Source: Schizochytrium sp. CCTCC M209059
Taxonomy: Eukaryota > Sar > Bigyra > Thraustochytrida > Thraustochytriidae
Length of the DNA stretch: 64,000 bases
NCBI GenBank assembly: GCA_000818945.1
Contig: KN805377.1
Span: forward strand, 62,001 to 126,000
Direction: 5' to 3'
The notes below the pieces were generated by a model. The model was not told the origin of the DNA, did not search any database, and saw nothing but the letters and a program-made list of their open reading frames with translations. The position numbers were made by a program, and so were the translations under genes. Below, one piece after another: positions 19,848 to 29,186 of the stretch (its first letter is position 1; every line of letters begins with the position of its first letter).

Positions 19848-21299
19848 ATGCAGCTTGTCTTGGTGACGCTGCGCGCAGTCGCGACCGTCTTTGTCGTGCA
19901 AGCATTCGGGGTGGCGCTGGTGCGCGCAGGAATATTGACGCGCGATGTCATCTCGGGTTTGTCGAGCCTCGTGCAGAACTTTCTGCTGCCAGCGTCTATC
20001 TTCGTGCGCATGGGTGGGATTATGACCATGGAGCTCTTGCGTGAAATGTGGCTTTTGCCAGTCGTTTATCTCTTGATGATCTTGGCAAATTTGCTCGTAG
20101 CGTACACTCTCCTTTTGCCACTGTCTGGGTCGCCAGACTGGTTTCGACCTTGGTTCACGCTCACTGTCTCTTTTCCCAACATGGTAGCCATCCCTCTTAT
20201 TTTCGTGCGCGAAATATGCCAGCAGGTCACCTTTGTCGAAGATGGTGTCGCTCTTGATGCAAATGAGTGTCTCGCACAAGGCGAGCTTTTTTTGTTCTTT
20301 GCAGGTCAGCTTGTCACCCTTTCATTTTGGATCATTGGCCCGGAAATGGTCGCTCAGCACGACGCAGCGGCACCTGCTGGAATTGAACTCACCTCTCAAA
20401 CTACCAACAATCGTGCAAACGGCTCAAAAGCAGCGTATACGCGCGTCGCATGCGAGGAGGACCTGGAAGAATTTTCCCTTGCCGATCAGACGAAGAGCAC
20501 AAGTCGAGGTGCCAATGTCCAGGCTGCTGCGGATGCAGAGGCAGACGACCAAGAGCATAAGAATACGCCTTCCGCAGCCGACCTTGACTCCTCACACATC
20601 AACAGAAGAGAAGATCTTCATGATAACTTGGCTGTCCTGGACAAGGATCTTGATGGCTCTGGCTGTGATGATGACCAGAACAGCATTCTTGATGAACCAC
20701 AAGAGCCCACAACGCCGAGAGAGACAAGTTTTCTCAAAAAATGCGCAGCGACATGTAAGCGCGTCTTGCTGCGACCACCAACACTTGCCCAACTTGTGGC
20801 AATACCCATAGCACTCGTTCCAATGCTGCGTAGTGCAGTATTCGGAAAAGCGTCCATTTTGCAGCCCGCAACAAGCGCACTAATCACCATGAGCTTTGCG
20901 ATGGTCCCGAGTCTAAATTTAGTTGTCTCAGGTAGTCTCGGGTTGAGCTTTTTCGAGCCAAAGGATGAGAGCAGACCGTCGCTTTTCTCAATTATCCCCG
21001 CTTGCGCGCTCGCTGTCCTCTTACTAGGGAGGATGGTTTTGCTGCCGCTGGCATCGTTTGGTTTTCTTACGTGGCTGCAGCCACGTCTCTTTGCAGATAC
21101 TAAGAACTCTCTCATGATGGCTGTCATGTTCATGTCTGTCTGTACGCCAACTTCCAACAATTCTGTTGTTTTGCTGACCATGTCGAAGCAGCCAGATGCT
21201 GCTGATGCTCTCGCTCTCGTCATTATGGGACAGTACATTGTTGGAGTGTTTTCCATGACGGCCTTTCTTGTTCTTTCTTTTCGCCACTTGGGCATTTGA
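19848..21299 (+). CDS. Auxin-efflux-carrier (AEC) family transporter
   Basis: 483-residue integral membrane protein of the Mem_trans/AEC (PIN-like, bile/arsenite superfamily) type. An N-terminal bundle of about five helices (residues 1-150) is followed by a hydrophilic, acidic loop of roughly 140 residues (about 170-310), then a second bundle of about five helices to the C-terminus. The N-terminal block SSLVQNFLLPASIFVRM and the segment FPNMVAIPLIFVREICQQ match the inverted-repeat pattern with a helix-breaking Pro. The C-terminal half has the partner motif VCTPTSNNSVVLLTMSKQPD. Substrate is unknown; relatives move organic anions or auxin-like acids across the plasma or ER membrane. The start at ATG 19848 coincides with the first helix. 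Confidence 0.9.
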   Translation: MQLVLVTLRAVATVFVVQAFGVALVRAGILTRDVISGLSSLVQNFLLPASIFVRMGGIMTMELLREMWLLPVVYLLMILANLLVAYTLLLPLSGSPDWFRPWFTLTVSFPNMVAIPLIFVREICQQVTFVEDGVALDANECLAQGELFLFFAGQLVTLSFWIIGPEMVAQHDAAAPAGIELTSQTTNNRANGSKAAYTRVACEEDLEEFSLADQTKSTSRGANVQAAADAEADDQEHKNTPSAADLDSSHINRREDLHDNLAVLDKDLDGSGCDDDQNSILDEPQEPTTPRETSFLKKCAATCKRVLLRPPTLAQLVAIPIALVPMLRSAVFGKASILQPATSALITMSFAMVPSLNLVVSGSLGLSFFEPKDESRPSLFSIIPACALAVLLLGRMVLLPLASFGFLTWLQPRLFADTKNSLMMAVMFMSVCTPTSNNSVVLLTMSKQPDAADALALVIMGQYIVGVFSMTAFLVLSFRHLGI

Positions 21300-21697
21300 C
21301 ACAATGCGCATGGAACGCCTTTTCACAAGAGTCAATGTCAAGAATGTAAATTTTGCTGTCAACACTTCGTGTATTTATTCATTCATTTTCCTTTTTTTCT
21401 CTTTCTCTCTCTCTTCAACATTTGCTATTCGTGCCTAGCCCGCTCGCAAAAACTACGATCGATGCGACTCCTGCAACGGAGGCTTGAACCTTTTTTCCAT
21501 TGCAAAATGACTTTCTAAACTCATCCACGTTGCAAGGCAGAGTTCTCTTGTCTTGCCTTGTATTCACGAGAAAAGTCGCAAACGAAAACTTGCAGATTTG
21601 TCTCGAGTCAAAAGTGTAACTGTTTGCAGACTGTCTTCTCTCTCGCGCGCCCCAACGCGCCGAACGATTCGCCTTGTTTCGTTTGCTGCCACATTGT
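21300..21697. other. Convergent 3' intergenic region
   Basis: 398 bases between the stops of the AEC carrier and the macrodomain gene, with pyrimidine-rich sequence near 21385-21415. No gene seen. Confidence 0.6.
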
Positions 21698-22528
21698 CTA
21701 CTTGTCGTCTGCATTATCCTCGCTTGCTTCATCTTCGTCATCGGGCACCTTTTTCTCTGCAAAAACAAATTCTGCCGCTTGGATGGCAGCTTCAAGCTCC
21801 TCGTCCATGAATGCACACATATGAACTTCCTCAAGTCCTTCATACGAAGCATCCCGAATTGCCTGCGCGCCGACCTCAAGAACACGCTCGAGCGATTGCT
21901 CTCCGCGAAAGATACCAGCTGAAATAAGACTAAAGGCGACGGTCTTGAGATTTTTCTCTTGAGCGCGATTCATTGCCGACGTATATGCCGAGCGAAGCTT
22001 GCGGTCCCCCTCCTCCAAGCTCGCGTTCGACATGTACATGGGTCCCACGGCATGGATGCAATAACGAGCATTCAAGTTGCCACCCACGGTTATGACGGCA
22101 TCTCCCGTCGCGCAACGTTTCGACGATCCTCCTGGGAGAATAGGAAGTGCTAGCCTTGCATTTTGAAGTGCGGCGCCGCCTGCTCTGGAAATCGCTCCGT
22201 CTACTCCGCCTCCACCAAGACAACCCGTATTTGCGGCATTGACAATGGCATCACCTTCGAACCCTACAACAGACCCCTGCGAGATCACAAAGCTGCCGCC
22301 CTGATCGAGCGCGAACACATCGCGAGGGTGTACATTTCTCCACTTGAGTCCACGTTCCAGTGCAATTTCTAGCGTCATCTTCGCGTCCTCGTCTTCAACT
22401 TTGCGGGCTTGCGACATTTCGCCTTCAAGGTCTTCATTTGAACGAGCCTGCTGCTCCTCCTGCTGCTGCTCCTCTTGCTGGCCAGCGCCATGGTCTTCGT
22501 CGCCCTCGTTCGCCTCAAGGGTGCTCAT
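21698..22528 (-). CDS. Macrodomain protein (ADP-ribose-binding/hydrolase)
   Basis: 276 residues from ATG 22528. A Gln/Glu-rich N-terminal region precedes a MacroD-type macrodomain. The signature is DAIVNAANTGCLGGGGVDGAISRAGG, which supplies the Asn and Gly-rich loop that bind ADP-ribose. It is followed by CATGDAVITVGGNLNARYCIHAVGP and the second phosphate loop FSLISAGIFRG. Such proteins remove mono-ADP-ribose from proteins or hydrolyse O-acetyl-ADP-ribose. The C-terminus is acidic. The same frame is open upstream as an Ala-rich stretch to 22663 but has no ATG there, so either the protein starts at 22528 or a short first exon is missed. The gene is divergent from the DOPA-dioxygenase-like gene. 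Confidence 0.88.
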   Translation of the reverse strand: MSTLEANEGDEDHGAGQQEEQQQEEQQARSNEDLEGEMSQARKVEDEDAKMTLEIALERGLKWRNVHPRDVFALDQGGSFVISQGSVVGFEGDAIVNAANTGCLGGGGVDGAISRAGGAALQNARLALPILPGGSSKRCATGDAVITVGGNLNARYCIHAVGPMYMSNASLEEGDRKLRSAYTSAMNRAQEKNLKTVAFSLISAGIFRGEQSLERVLEVGAQAIRDASYEGLEEVHMCAFMDEELEAAIQAAEFVFAEKKVPDDEDEASEDNADDK

Positions 22529-22876
22529 GTTGACCAACTCGCGCTCTAATTCTGGAGCAGCTGCAACCGAGAGTGAAGAAGCAGCTGCGCTTCTTTTTGC
22601 GACCGCAGCCACTGCTGCAGGAGCTGCTGTTGCTGTTGCTACAGCTGCCGCCGCCGACGCCACGCTTGAACTCCAGACCCCCTAGCCGGCGCTGATTGTT
22701 TGTGCTTTGCTTTCTTGCTTTCAAGTTGCACTGCACCACTACGCACAAGCGACAAAGAAGACCCGTTGTGCACGGCCCTTTCAGATGTAGTGCACGGCGA
22801 TTTTGTACAGCGCAGACCAACGTGGACAGAGCAGAGCGATAGACGGCCTGGATACGCGCGCATCTGGAAGCCATCC
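22529..22876. promoter_or_regulatory. Divergent promoter region, macrodomain / DOPA-dioxygenase-like
   Basis: 348 bases between two divergent start codons. No specific box is assigned. The left part is open in the macrodomain frame (Ala-rich). Confidence 0.4.
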
Positions 22877-23593
22877 ATGCGTGGGATTGCAAGGCTGGCG
22901 CTGAGCTTGGCGCTGGCGCTGAGTCTAGCGCTAGAGGAGGCAGCAGTAGGAGCAACAGCAGCTGTCACAGATAAGGCGGGTGCAGACCCACGGGTAGAAA
23001 AAAGTTCGCCGGCCTGGTACCCGCAAGGTGGTGCACGCTACGCCACCTCTCACGCCACCAAGACGCCCATTCCTGGCGAGGATCACTTTGCAGAAACCTT
23101 TGACGTGGAGACTATACTTGAGTTCCATTTTCATGCGTACTTTTTCGAGCATAATCCCCAGGCCAGGGCGGACGCCATGCGACTTCGGCGTGAGCTCGTT
23201 GACGCAGTGGCCCGCGGTGATTTTGTTTGTGTTCTCCCAGGAGTCACTGCGGCAATGATTCCCGGACTCAATGAGTCAGAGATCTGGCCAATCGACGATG
23301 GACCCATTGGACCCCATCCCGTCGGGCAGTACGAGATTTGGGTTCCTGACGAGCACCTTGCAGCAGCCATGTCGTTCATCATGATTCATCGCGGCGAAGT
23401 TTCAATACTTTTTCATCCGCTCACGCAGAGCTGTATCGAGGATCACTCGGGTCGCGCCATGTGGCTCGGCCCACCTTTTCGTCTCGATCTTACGCCTCTC
23501 ACTCGTGGCACTGACCATTGCGACAGACCACAGTACAGATCGCTTGGATTGGGCTATGCCAAGCGCTATGTCGCCGGGGCAGTCCTCATATGA
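22877..23593 (+). CDS. Secreted DOPA 4,5-dioxygenase-like protein
   Basis: 238 residues from ATG 22877. The first 22 residues form a clear signal peptide (RLALSLALALSLAL), so the protein is probably secreted or luminal. The rest matches the DOPA-dioxygenase family, known for extradiol cleavage of DOPA in betalain and muscaflavin synthesis and widespread as small uncharacterised proteins. Family landmarks are LEFHFHAYFFEHN, GPHPVGQYEIWVPDEHLAAAM and HRGEVSILFHPLT, which carry the conserved histidines expected to bind metal. Members are typically 110-180 residues without a signal, so the N-terminal targeting and the C-terminal tail with Cys and HCDRPQYRSLG are additions. Actual substrate is unknown. 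An open frame further upstream lacks an ATG. Confidence 0.85.
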   Translation: MRGIARLALSLALALSLALEEAAVGATAAVTDKAGADPRVEKSSPAWYPQGGARYATSHATKTPIPGEDHFAETFDVETILEFHFHAYFFEHNPQARADAMRLRRELVDAVARGDFVCVLPGVTAAMIPGLNESEIWPIDDGPIGPHPVGQYEIWVPDEHLAAAMSFIMIHRGEVSILFHPLTQSCIEDHSGRAMWLGPPFRLDLTPLTRGTDHCDRPQYRSLGLGYAKRYVAGAVLI

Positions 23594-23827
23594 AGAACTT
23601 CACAAGGCGAAATTGACAAAACAGCAAGCAAGTCTTGCGCAGCCCCCCCTTGGGTACAATCTACTTGCACTGAACGATTAAAAAACGTAGACGAAAAGTG
23701 AAAAAAAAGGATAATTATCATCATTAGCGAACGCGCTTTGGACAGGTCACAGGACAGTCAACCATGCATGTCACGCAGGTGAGTGAGTGGGCCGGGTCAT
23801 TGCTATCGAATCAGTCAAGTCACTTGG

Positions 23828-24646
23828 TCAGTCTTCCATCATTTGCACGTGCTCAAGCTGCTCCTCCTCTTCGGTGATCCAGAGCTGCAAGTTGTCCTTG
23901 ATGAGCTGCAAAATTAAAGAAGCGTCCCTGTAATCTTCTGAAGCCTGAATTTGGTCGATCTCGCTGTTTGCTCCATCGAGCGCGACCTGAGCAATCTCTT
24001 TGGCGCGTTTGTAGTCCTGCACGATTTCGTGGTAAAACACAGACAAATTGAGCGCGAGCCCCAGACGCAGCGTGTTGGTCGGCGGAAGCTCCTCGGCAAT
24101 TGCTTGCGCCTCGCTATATGCTTTGAGCGCTTCGGCCGAGGCCTTTTGCCGGGGCTCGTTCCGCGTGAATTCAGCCAGATACCGATAATAGTCCCCCATG
24201 ATCTTATAGCAAAATACGCGCGACTCTGGCGCGCCGGCCTGTTGCAAGAGCGTCTCGCGCAAGAGCGTGAGCGCCTCTGCGCACGCGGTCTCCAGTTCCC
24301 TCTCGAGCTGTCTAATGTAGTCGCTGAGCTCCTCGCCCTGGAGCTCCTTGACCATGTTCATGCCGGCATGCGGCGGTGCCACGTCAAAGGTGTTGTGGGC
24401 GATCGCCGTCAGCGTCCGCCAGCTCTGCCGCAGCGCGCCGACGCGCTGCTTGAAGGCTACGCTCAGGAGGTTCCTCTCTTCCACGCTCAGCTCCTGCTTG
24501 TCATGCTGGGCCTTTTGCGCCAGCAGCTTGACGAACCTCACCATGTCCTCCCACCTCTCCGCGTGCTCCGCCAGGTGCGCCAGCCGCACGAGCGCCTCGC
24601 GGCTCAGGTGCCGCAGCTCGCCGCCGCCGTGGCCCTCCTGCATCAT
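23828..24646 (-). CDS. 14-3-3 protein
   Basis: 272-residue phosphoserine/phosphothreonine-binding adaptor with nine predicted helices. The family signature RNLLSVAFKQRVGALRQSWR holds the equivalents of Lys49 and Arg56 of human zeta; the usual Arg55 is Leu here. The second signature, YKIMGDYYRYLAEF, holds the Arg127/Tyr128 pair that completes the phosphate pocket. The C-terminal box LIKDNLQLWI is also present. The start is one of two adjacent ATGs (24646 or 24643). The frame is open further upstream, but that part is simple repeat. The N-terminus MMQEGHGGGELRHLS is longer than usual. The tail ends in acidic EEEEQLEHVQMMED. Confidence 0.97.
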   Translation of the reverse strand: MMQEGHGGGELRHLSREALVRLAHLAEHAERWEDMVRFVKLLAQKAQHDKQELSVEERNLLSVAFKQRVGALRQSWRTLTAIAHNTFDVAPPHAGMNMVKELQGEELSDYIRQLERELETACAEALTLLRETLLQQAGAPESRVFCYKIMGDYYRYLAEFTRNEPRQKASAEALKAYSEAQAIAEELPPTNTLRLGLALNLSVFYHEIVQDYKRAKEIAQVALDGANSEIDQIQASEDYRDASLILQLIKDNLQLWITEEEEQLEHVQMMED

Positions 24647-25140
24647 CCCGGCCCCCTTCCGCGCCGCGCGAGCCCGGCGCGCGCGAGGGCATCGATCGAT
24701 CGATCGATGGATAGATAGATATACGTAGACACAGAGAGAGACAGAGACGTAGATAGATCGATCGATAAGGGCAAGGCGGGCGGGCAGGCAGGCAGGCAGG
24801 CACCTTCGCACGCACGTAAGGTGGGCGTGCCTCGACGCCGACTTGCCGCGGGCCATAGCGCACTTGCGCGGAGGCCTATACCGCACTTGGCGGGGCGCTG
24901 TTTCTCTGTCTGGAGCGGAAGGCGGGCGGGCGGCAGCGGATCGCGCCGCGTTGTAGAGCGCTAGCAACGGCGACGGCGACGGCGACGGCGACCGCGCCGG
25001 GGCGGGCTCGGGGGACAGGGCCGCGGCCGCGCCGGGAGGGGGCCCGCTCCGAGAGAGAGGGAGAGAGGGAGAGAGAGAGAGCGGCGAGGCGAGAGGGTCG
25101 ACGCGCGCCGCGGCGGAGGCGGAGAGAGAACAGGAGATAG
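24647..25140. promoter_or_regulatory. Bidirectional promoter region, 14-3-3 / PAF1
   Basis: 494 bases between divergent starts. It holds GATCGATC/GATA repeats (about 24692-24760), GGCA repeats (24781-24800), and a cluster of the recurring motif at 24837-24893. Read on the minus strand, that cluster includes GCAAGTGCGCTAT and CCAAGTGCGGTATA. A CGGCGA trinucleotide-rich tract follows near 24965-24990, and GAGA repeats near 25055-25080. Confidence 0.55.
24837..24893 (-). promoter_or_regulatory. GCAAGTGSGSTAT motif cluster 1
   Basis: On the minus strand, GCAAGTGCGCTAT and CCAAGTGCGGTATA lie within 57 bases, with a weaker GCAAGTCGG beside them. Position is about 190-250 bases upstream of the 14-3-3 start and 250-300 upstream of PAF1. 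The element recurs near 35.6, 41.8, 46.75 and 62.8-63.05 kb. Confidence 0.5.
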
Positions 25141-26886
25141 ATGGCGGGCGAGCGCAGCGCAGGGCCCGGCGGCCGCGGCGGCGGCAAGGGGCAGGGCAGC
25201 AAGGAGCGCAAGTTCCTGGTAGAGCTCAAATACCGCAATGAGCTGCCACCGCCGCCGTGCGACCCCAAGTTTCTCAAAATTCCGTCGCAGGTGGAGTCCA
25301 TGTTCAAGTACCATTTCTCGTCCATGGAGAGGAGTTACAGGCACAAGATCTATCTCAAGCCCACCATCGGGCCCGCAGTGAACCTCATGGACCCGCGCAC
25401 CGCCGAGCTCGATGGCGTCAAACTCAGCGCGGCCGATCGTCGCCTCCTTCGCCGAGACACCGAAGACGACTTTGCCAATGCCAACGGCGCCGGCGGCGAG
25501 GGCCCCCTGCGCCGCATCGGCAATGACATGAGCCAGCGTAACACGCACAAGACCATGGCAGTCCGCGCCAACAAGCATTGGCTCCGCAAAACCGAGTACA
25601 TTGACAACAATCAGTTCCAAATGTCTCATCGCGCCTTGTCCATGCTTCAGGAGAACAATCAACGCATGTCAGCTCTCATGCAGCGGAAAAAACAGGTCGA
25701 GGGCAACCGCAGCCTCAAACCCAAGACAGAACGAATCGAGGACCAATTCGCCAAGGCTCGCACCCTTCCTGTGCACCAGTCAAACCCGAACCTCAAGCCC
25801 GTGCGCATCTTTAACATCGAGCCCGATATGGAGTTTAACCTCCAGCGTGTCTATCACATCTCCTTTTCCGACGAAAGTGCGCTCGAAGATCGCCCTGGAG
25901 GGGCCAAGGCCAAAGCACAGGGCGGACAACATCTTGCGCAGTATTCCGAGGGCCAGCGCAAGATGCTCTCGCGCGCTCTTTTGGAGCAGCTGCACGATGA
26001 TGAACCTGAGCAAATTTCCTTCTTGGTCCCCGCGGACCGAGACAATGCTGGCAACAAAAGATCGGCGCCTGACGACCAAGACGACGACGAGGAGATGGAC
26101 GATCTCGAGCGTCCGGCAAATCGCGAGTCCAACCAGTTTCGCTGGGTTCGCGACTATCAGTATGACTACCGTGAAGGTGGCGTGAAATTCGCCTTTGTTT
26201 GGGACAAAAAGGCGACGACCGCGCCTGCATCGGCCGCAAAGCCAGTATATAGCAAAGTTCGCTTTGTCGAGCTCGAACCGACGCTCATCTCGCTCACGAG
26301 AAATCAGACCGACCGCTTCGACACCAAGGCTTCTCGCGCCAAGCGCCTCCGTGTCGAGCGACGCGACTTCAACTCTGACGAACAGGCGTACCGCCAGGAA
26401 ATGCTCGACGACCTTGAGCGTGGCCAATACGACGTCGAGGAAGAGATTATGGCCCAGGAGGAACAGGCAATGGAGGCTGCCGAGGCTGACGCTGCCGCCG
26501 CTTTACCATTGGCTGCGGCTTCTTCATCTCCCGTGGCTGCCTCGTCTGCTGCCAAGGGTGCTGGCGCCGGTGCCGATGCAGACGCAAGTAAACGTAAAAA
26601 GGCAAAGCGTGTTGCTTTTGCGGAGCCCTCTGATGATGAAGCTGATGACGCTGCAGATGACGAGGGCGAAGCCGAAATGAACGAGGACAACGTGCAGGGT
26701 ACGACGCGCGAGGAAGCCGCCAGGTCGGCAGGTAAGGAAGTCAGTCCTGCGCCAACCAAGGCATCTGCGAGCAAGTCTTCCACAAAGTCGACGAAGAAAT
26801 CCGCGGATGTCTCGGATGATTCGGATTCTTCGGACTCTGACTCGGACTCCGATTCCTCCTCGGGATCCGACTCGTCCAGCGACTAA
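25141..26886 (+). CDS. PAF1: PAF1 complex subunit Paf1
   Basis: 581-residue homologue of the RNA polymerase II-associated factor Paf1, which couples elongation to H2B ubiquitylation and H3K4/K36 methylation in the nucleus. The N-terminal family block is intact: FLVELKYRNELPPPPCDPKF, then a FKYHFSSMERSYRHKIYL segment. The later THKTMAVRANKHWLRKTEYI block, typical of the family, is also present. The middle region FNLQRVYHISFSDESALED corresponds to the conserved region after it. From about residue 440 the protein becomes Glu/Ala-rich and ends in a Ser/Asp-rich tail, as in other Paf1 proteins. The start ATG at 25141 directly follows the GC-rich leader. No intron is visible. Confidence 0.95.
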   Translation: MAGERSAGPGGRGGGKGQGSKERKFLVELKYRNELPPPPCDPKFLKIPSQVESMFKYHFSSMERSYRHKIYLKPTIGPAVNLMDPRTAELDGVKLSAADRRLLRRDTEDDFANANGAGGEGPLRRIGNDMSQRNTHKTMAVRANKHWLRKTEYIDNNQFQMSHRALSMLQENNQRMSALMQRKKQVEGNRSLKPKTERIEDQFAKARTLPVHQSNPNLKPVRIFNIEPDMEFNLQRVYHISFSDESALEDRPGGAKAKAQGGQHLAQYSEGQRKMLSRALLEQLHDDEPEQISFLVPADRDNAGNKRSAPDDQDDDEEMDDLERPANRESNQFRWVRDYQYDYREGGVKFAFVWDKKATTAPASAAKPVYSKVRFVELEPTLISLTRNQTDRFDTKASRAKRLRVERRDFNSDEQAYRQEMLDDLERGQYDVEEEIMAQEEQAMEAAEADAAAALPLAAASSSPVAASSAAKGAGAGADADASKRKKAKRVAFAEPSDDEADDAADDEGEAEMNEDNVQGTTREEAARSAGKEVSPAPTKASASKSSTKSTKKSADVSDDSDSSDSDSDSDSSSGSDSSSD

Positions 26887-27431
26887 AGGTCGCTCGTTGT
26901 ACGCTGCTGATATGCAACTTGTTTTCTTCTTGCATGCGAATTATACAATCGACAGCGGGACCGACCAACCTAATGCGGTGGTGTGATCAGAGGGAATACA
27001 ATACAATACAACAAACGTGGTGTTCCAGAGATCCTCTTTTTCTTTTTCTTTTTCTTTTTTTTCTCTTTCTCTTTTTCTATTGGGTGTGATTTCAGCAGCA
27101 CTTTCGGTGTTTGTCTTGACTGTTTTGGTTCAAGGGTTTTGCCCATCGAATTTTGGTCCGGTGTGAGAAAGCTTCTTCCTGCCGCGGGCTTTGCACGCAC
27201 GCTCTTCGTGGGGCCCGTCCACGCCATCACATCTGTCTCAGGGACATGACGTTTTTTTCAAAATAGCAAACCAAGGTTCCGCCGCGATTTGAGAAAATAA
27301 CAGAAACACTCGACCACTTTGTTGATGCGAGCTGGCAGCCTCATTGTTTTGTTTCGTTTCTTTCAAATCGCTTCCTTTTAATTTGTTTTCTATTGTTTTC
27401 ATACAGCAGTAAACGAGGACCCCAGCTGATC
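26887..27431. other. Convergent 3' intergenic region, PAF1 / RRP36
   Basis: 545 bases, AT-richer than the flanking genes, with a TTTTTC pyrimidine tract at about 27033-27078 on the plus strand. No gene seen. It probably contains both 3' UTRs and polyadenylation signals. Confidence 0.6.
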
Positions 27432-28862
27432 TCAGTGACCCACAGGCGGTCGCGCCGTCGGCAAGATCTTGCGATCCTTGGCTGCAAGCTTCTTGCGACG
27501 CTTCTCCAAAAACTTGTCCAGCTTGCCCTTGTCCTGCAGAACCTCGTAACGCTTTTGTAACTCGAGCTTGCGCAGCTCTGACTCCTTCGGAAAGTACGCC
27601 TTTTTGCCTGCGGCGACCTTTTCGCGCTCCTTCCGCTTGAGGTCCATCTTGATATCCCTGCGCATCGATTCGCGCTCGTGACGAGCCCGATCCTGTTGCA
27701 ATTGCGTGAGCTTGGACATTGCCGCCTGCCGCTCCTCTTCGCCCATTGCGCGATGCCGGTTTCGTTTCTTGGCGTTGCGTCCCTTGCGCTGCAGCAGACG
27801 ATCCTTCTTCAGTGCATCTTGCAAATCCTGAATCTCCTGGTCGCGGGCTTCAGAGAGAAAGGCGTACCGCTTTTCGGCGCGTCGTGGGTCACGCTCGTTA
27901 CCCGTATCCATGAAGCGAGGGTCTCTTCTCTCCCGTTTCGGAGCCTTGACTACCGTACGGAAGCGTGACACTTGCTTCGTCGCCGGCACTTCAATTGGCG
28001 CATCACGCTTCCGCTTCTTGCCGGTGGCATCCGCGGGTGATTTGCTTTCGGTGGCTGCTGCGCCTGCGTTTTCCGCGACGGCGTTCAAATCGAGCGAACC
28101 GTCCAGCCATGCGTTAATGTATTCGGGTCCGGGAAGCTCGAGAGCCTTGTGCAATGGCTTGCCGTTCAAGCCCTCCTTTTTCAACTTTGCAAGCTGCTGC
28201 ATCGGCATCTCTCGCAGTGTCTCTCGAAGCTGGTGGATTAAATTCTGCTCCGCGTCACCTGTGTTGCCCTCTTCTTCCTCCTCTTCTTCGTCGTCGAGGT
28301 CCTTTTTGTCTCTGGGCTGCTGCTCTTCATCCTCAGAATCTGAGCTGGATGAGGCCTCCTCGAGGGCGCGTGCTGCACGCATGTCATCAGCGTCATCGCG
28401 GTCGTCATCGTCATCGTCATCTTCGTCATCTTCATCTTCTTCATCATCATCAGAGCTCGAAGCAGCGGGCACTCCCCGTCGTCCATCTTCTGCCTTTTGA
28501 GCGCGACGCAATTTCACAAGCTCGTCCTCGCTCTCGGAGCTCTCGCCCTCATCCTCGCTGCTCGCGCCATTCTCGTCGGCACCCGAAGCCTTCAGTTTGG
28601 CTTGCGCGATTCTTCGTTCTCTGCGCATCTTCACCAGCTCATCTTCTGACTCGCTGTCGCCGTCGTCGTCGTCGTCGCTGTCGTTCTCGTCCTCGTTTTC
28701 CTCCTTCTCGTCGTCGTCGTTGTCTTCGTCCTCGTCCTCATCCCTCTCGAGAGCTGCTCGCCTCCGGGCAGCAGCGGCCTGCATCTTGCGCCGCAGCGCA
28801 TCGAGATCAGCAGAGTCGGCATCGCCCGCCTCTGCGCCTCCTGCTCGTCTCGCGCGCGGCAT
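27432..28862 (-). CDS. RRP36: rRNA biogenesis protein RRP36
   Basis: 476 residues from ATG 28862. The C-terminal half matches RRP36, a nucleolar factor for early 18S rRNA processing in the small-subunit processome. It shows RRDPRFMDTGNERDPRRAEKRYAFL, then a long basic helix, then the family hallmark AAGKKAYFPKESELRKLELQKRYEVL and the basic end LEKRRKKLAAKDRKILP. The N-terminal half is low complexity, with alternating Asp/Glu/Ser blocks and two copies of SEDELVKxRR (near residues 70-130). Such acidic extensions are common in nucleolar proteins. The first ATG in frame is at 28862; no ATG exists in the open part above it. Confidence 0.87.
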   Translation of the reverse strand: MPRARRAGGAEAGDADSADLDALRRKMQAAAARRRAALERDEDEDEDNDDDEKEENEDENDSDDDDDGDSESEDELVKMRRERRIAQAKLKASGADENGASSEDEGESSESEDELVKLRRAQKAEDGRRGVPAASSSDDDEEDEDDEDDDDDDDRDDADDMRAARALEEASSSSDSEDEEQQPRDKKDLDDEEEEEEEGNTGDAEQNLIHQLRETLREMPMQQLAKLKKEGLNGKPLHKALELPGPEYINAWLDGSLDLNAVAENAGAAATESKSPADATGKKRKRDAPIEVPATKQVSRFRTVVKAPKRERRDPRFMDTGNERDPRRAEKRYAFLSEARDQEIQDLQDALKKDRLLQRKGRNAKKRNRHRAMGEEERQAAMSKLTQLQQDRARHERESMRRDIKMDLKRKEREKVAAGKKAYFPKESELRKLELQKRYEVLQDKGKLDKFLEKRRKKLAAKDRKILPTARPPVGH

Positions 28863-29186
28863 GCTCTCCTCGCCCCGTGGTCCTCGTCTTCGCCTCGGCG
28901 TCCTGGTCCTGGTTCTGGAGCCACTCGTGCGCCTTGAGCTCAAGTCGAATCCACATTTGTGTGATTCGAGTTTTCAATAGTTACATTTGTAGTATTTAAT
29001 GTTGCGATGATTCCGCATACATGATTTCTTTCACAAGTGTGCTATCGTTGCTTTCAGCTCAGCACCCATTGCCTAAAGAGAGCTCTTGCATGCCGTGGTG
29101 GAAACTATGCGTCGAAGATCACGCTTGAACGATAATTTAAAATGTCTTTTGTTCTACTTTTGCAACAAACAAACGATCAGAGTATC
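28863..29186. other. Intergenic region upstream of RRP36
   Basis: 324 bases between the RRP36 start and the 3' end of the PiggyBac-like gene. AT-rich near 28980-29160. No gene seen. Confidence 0.55.
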
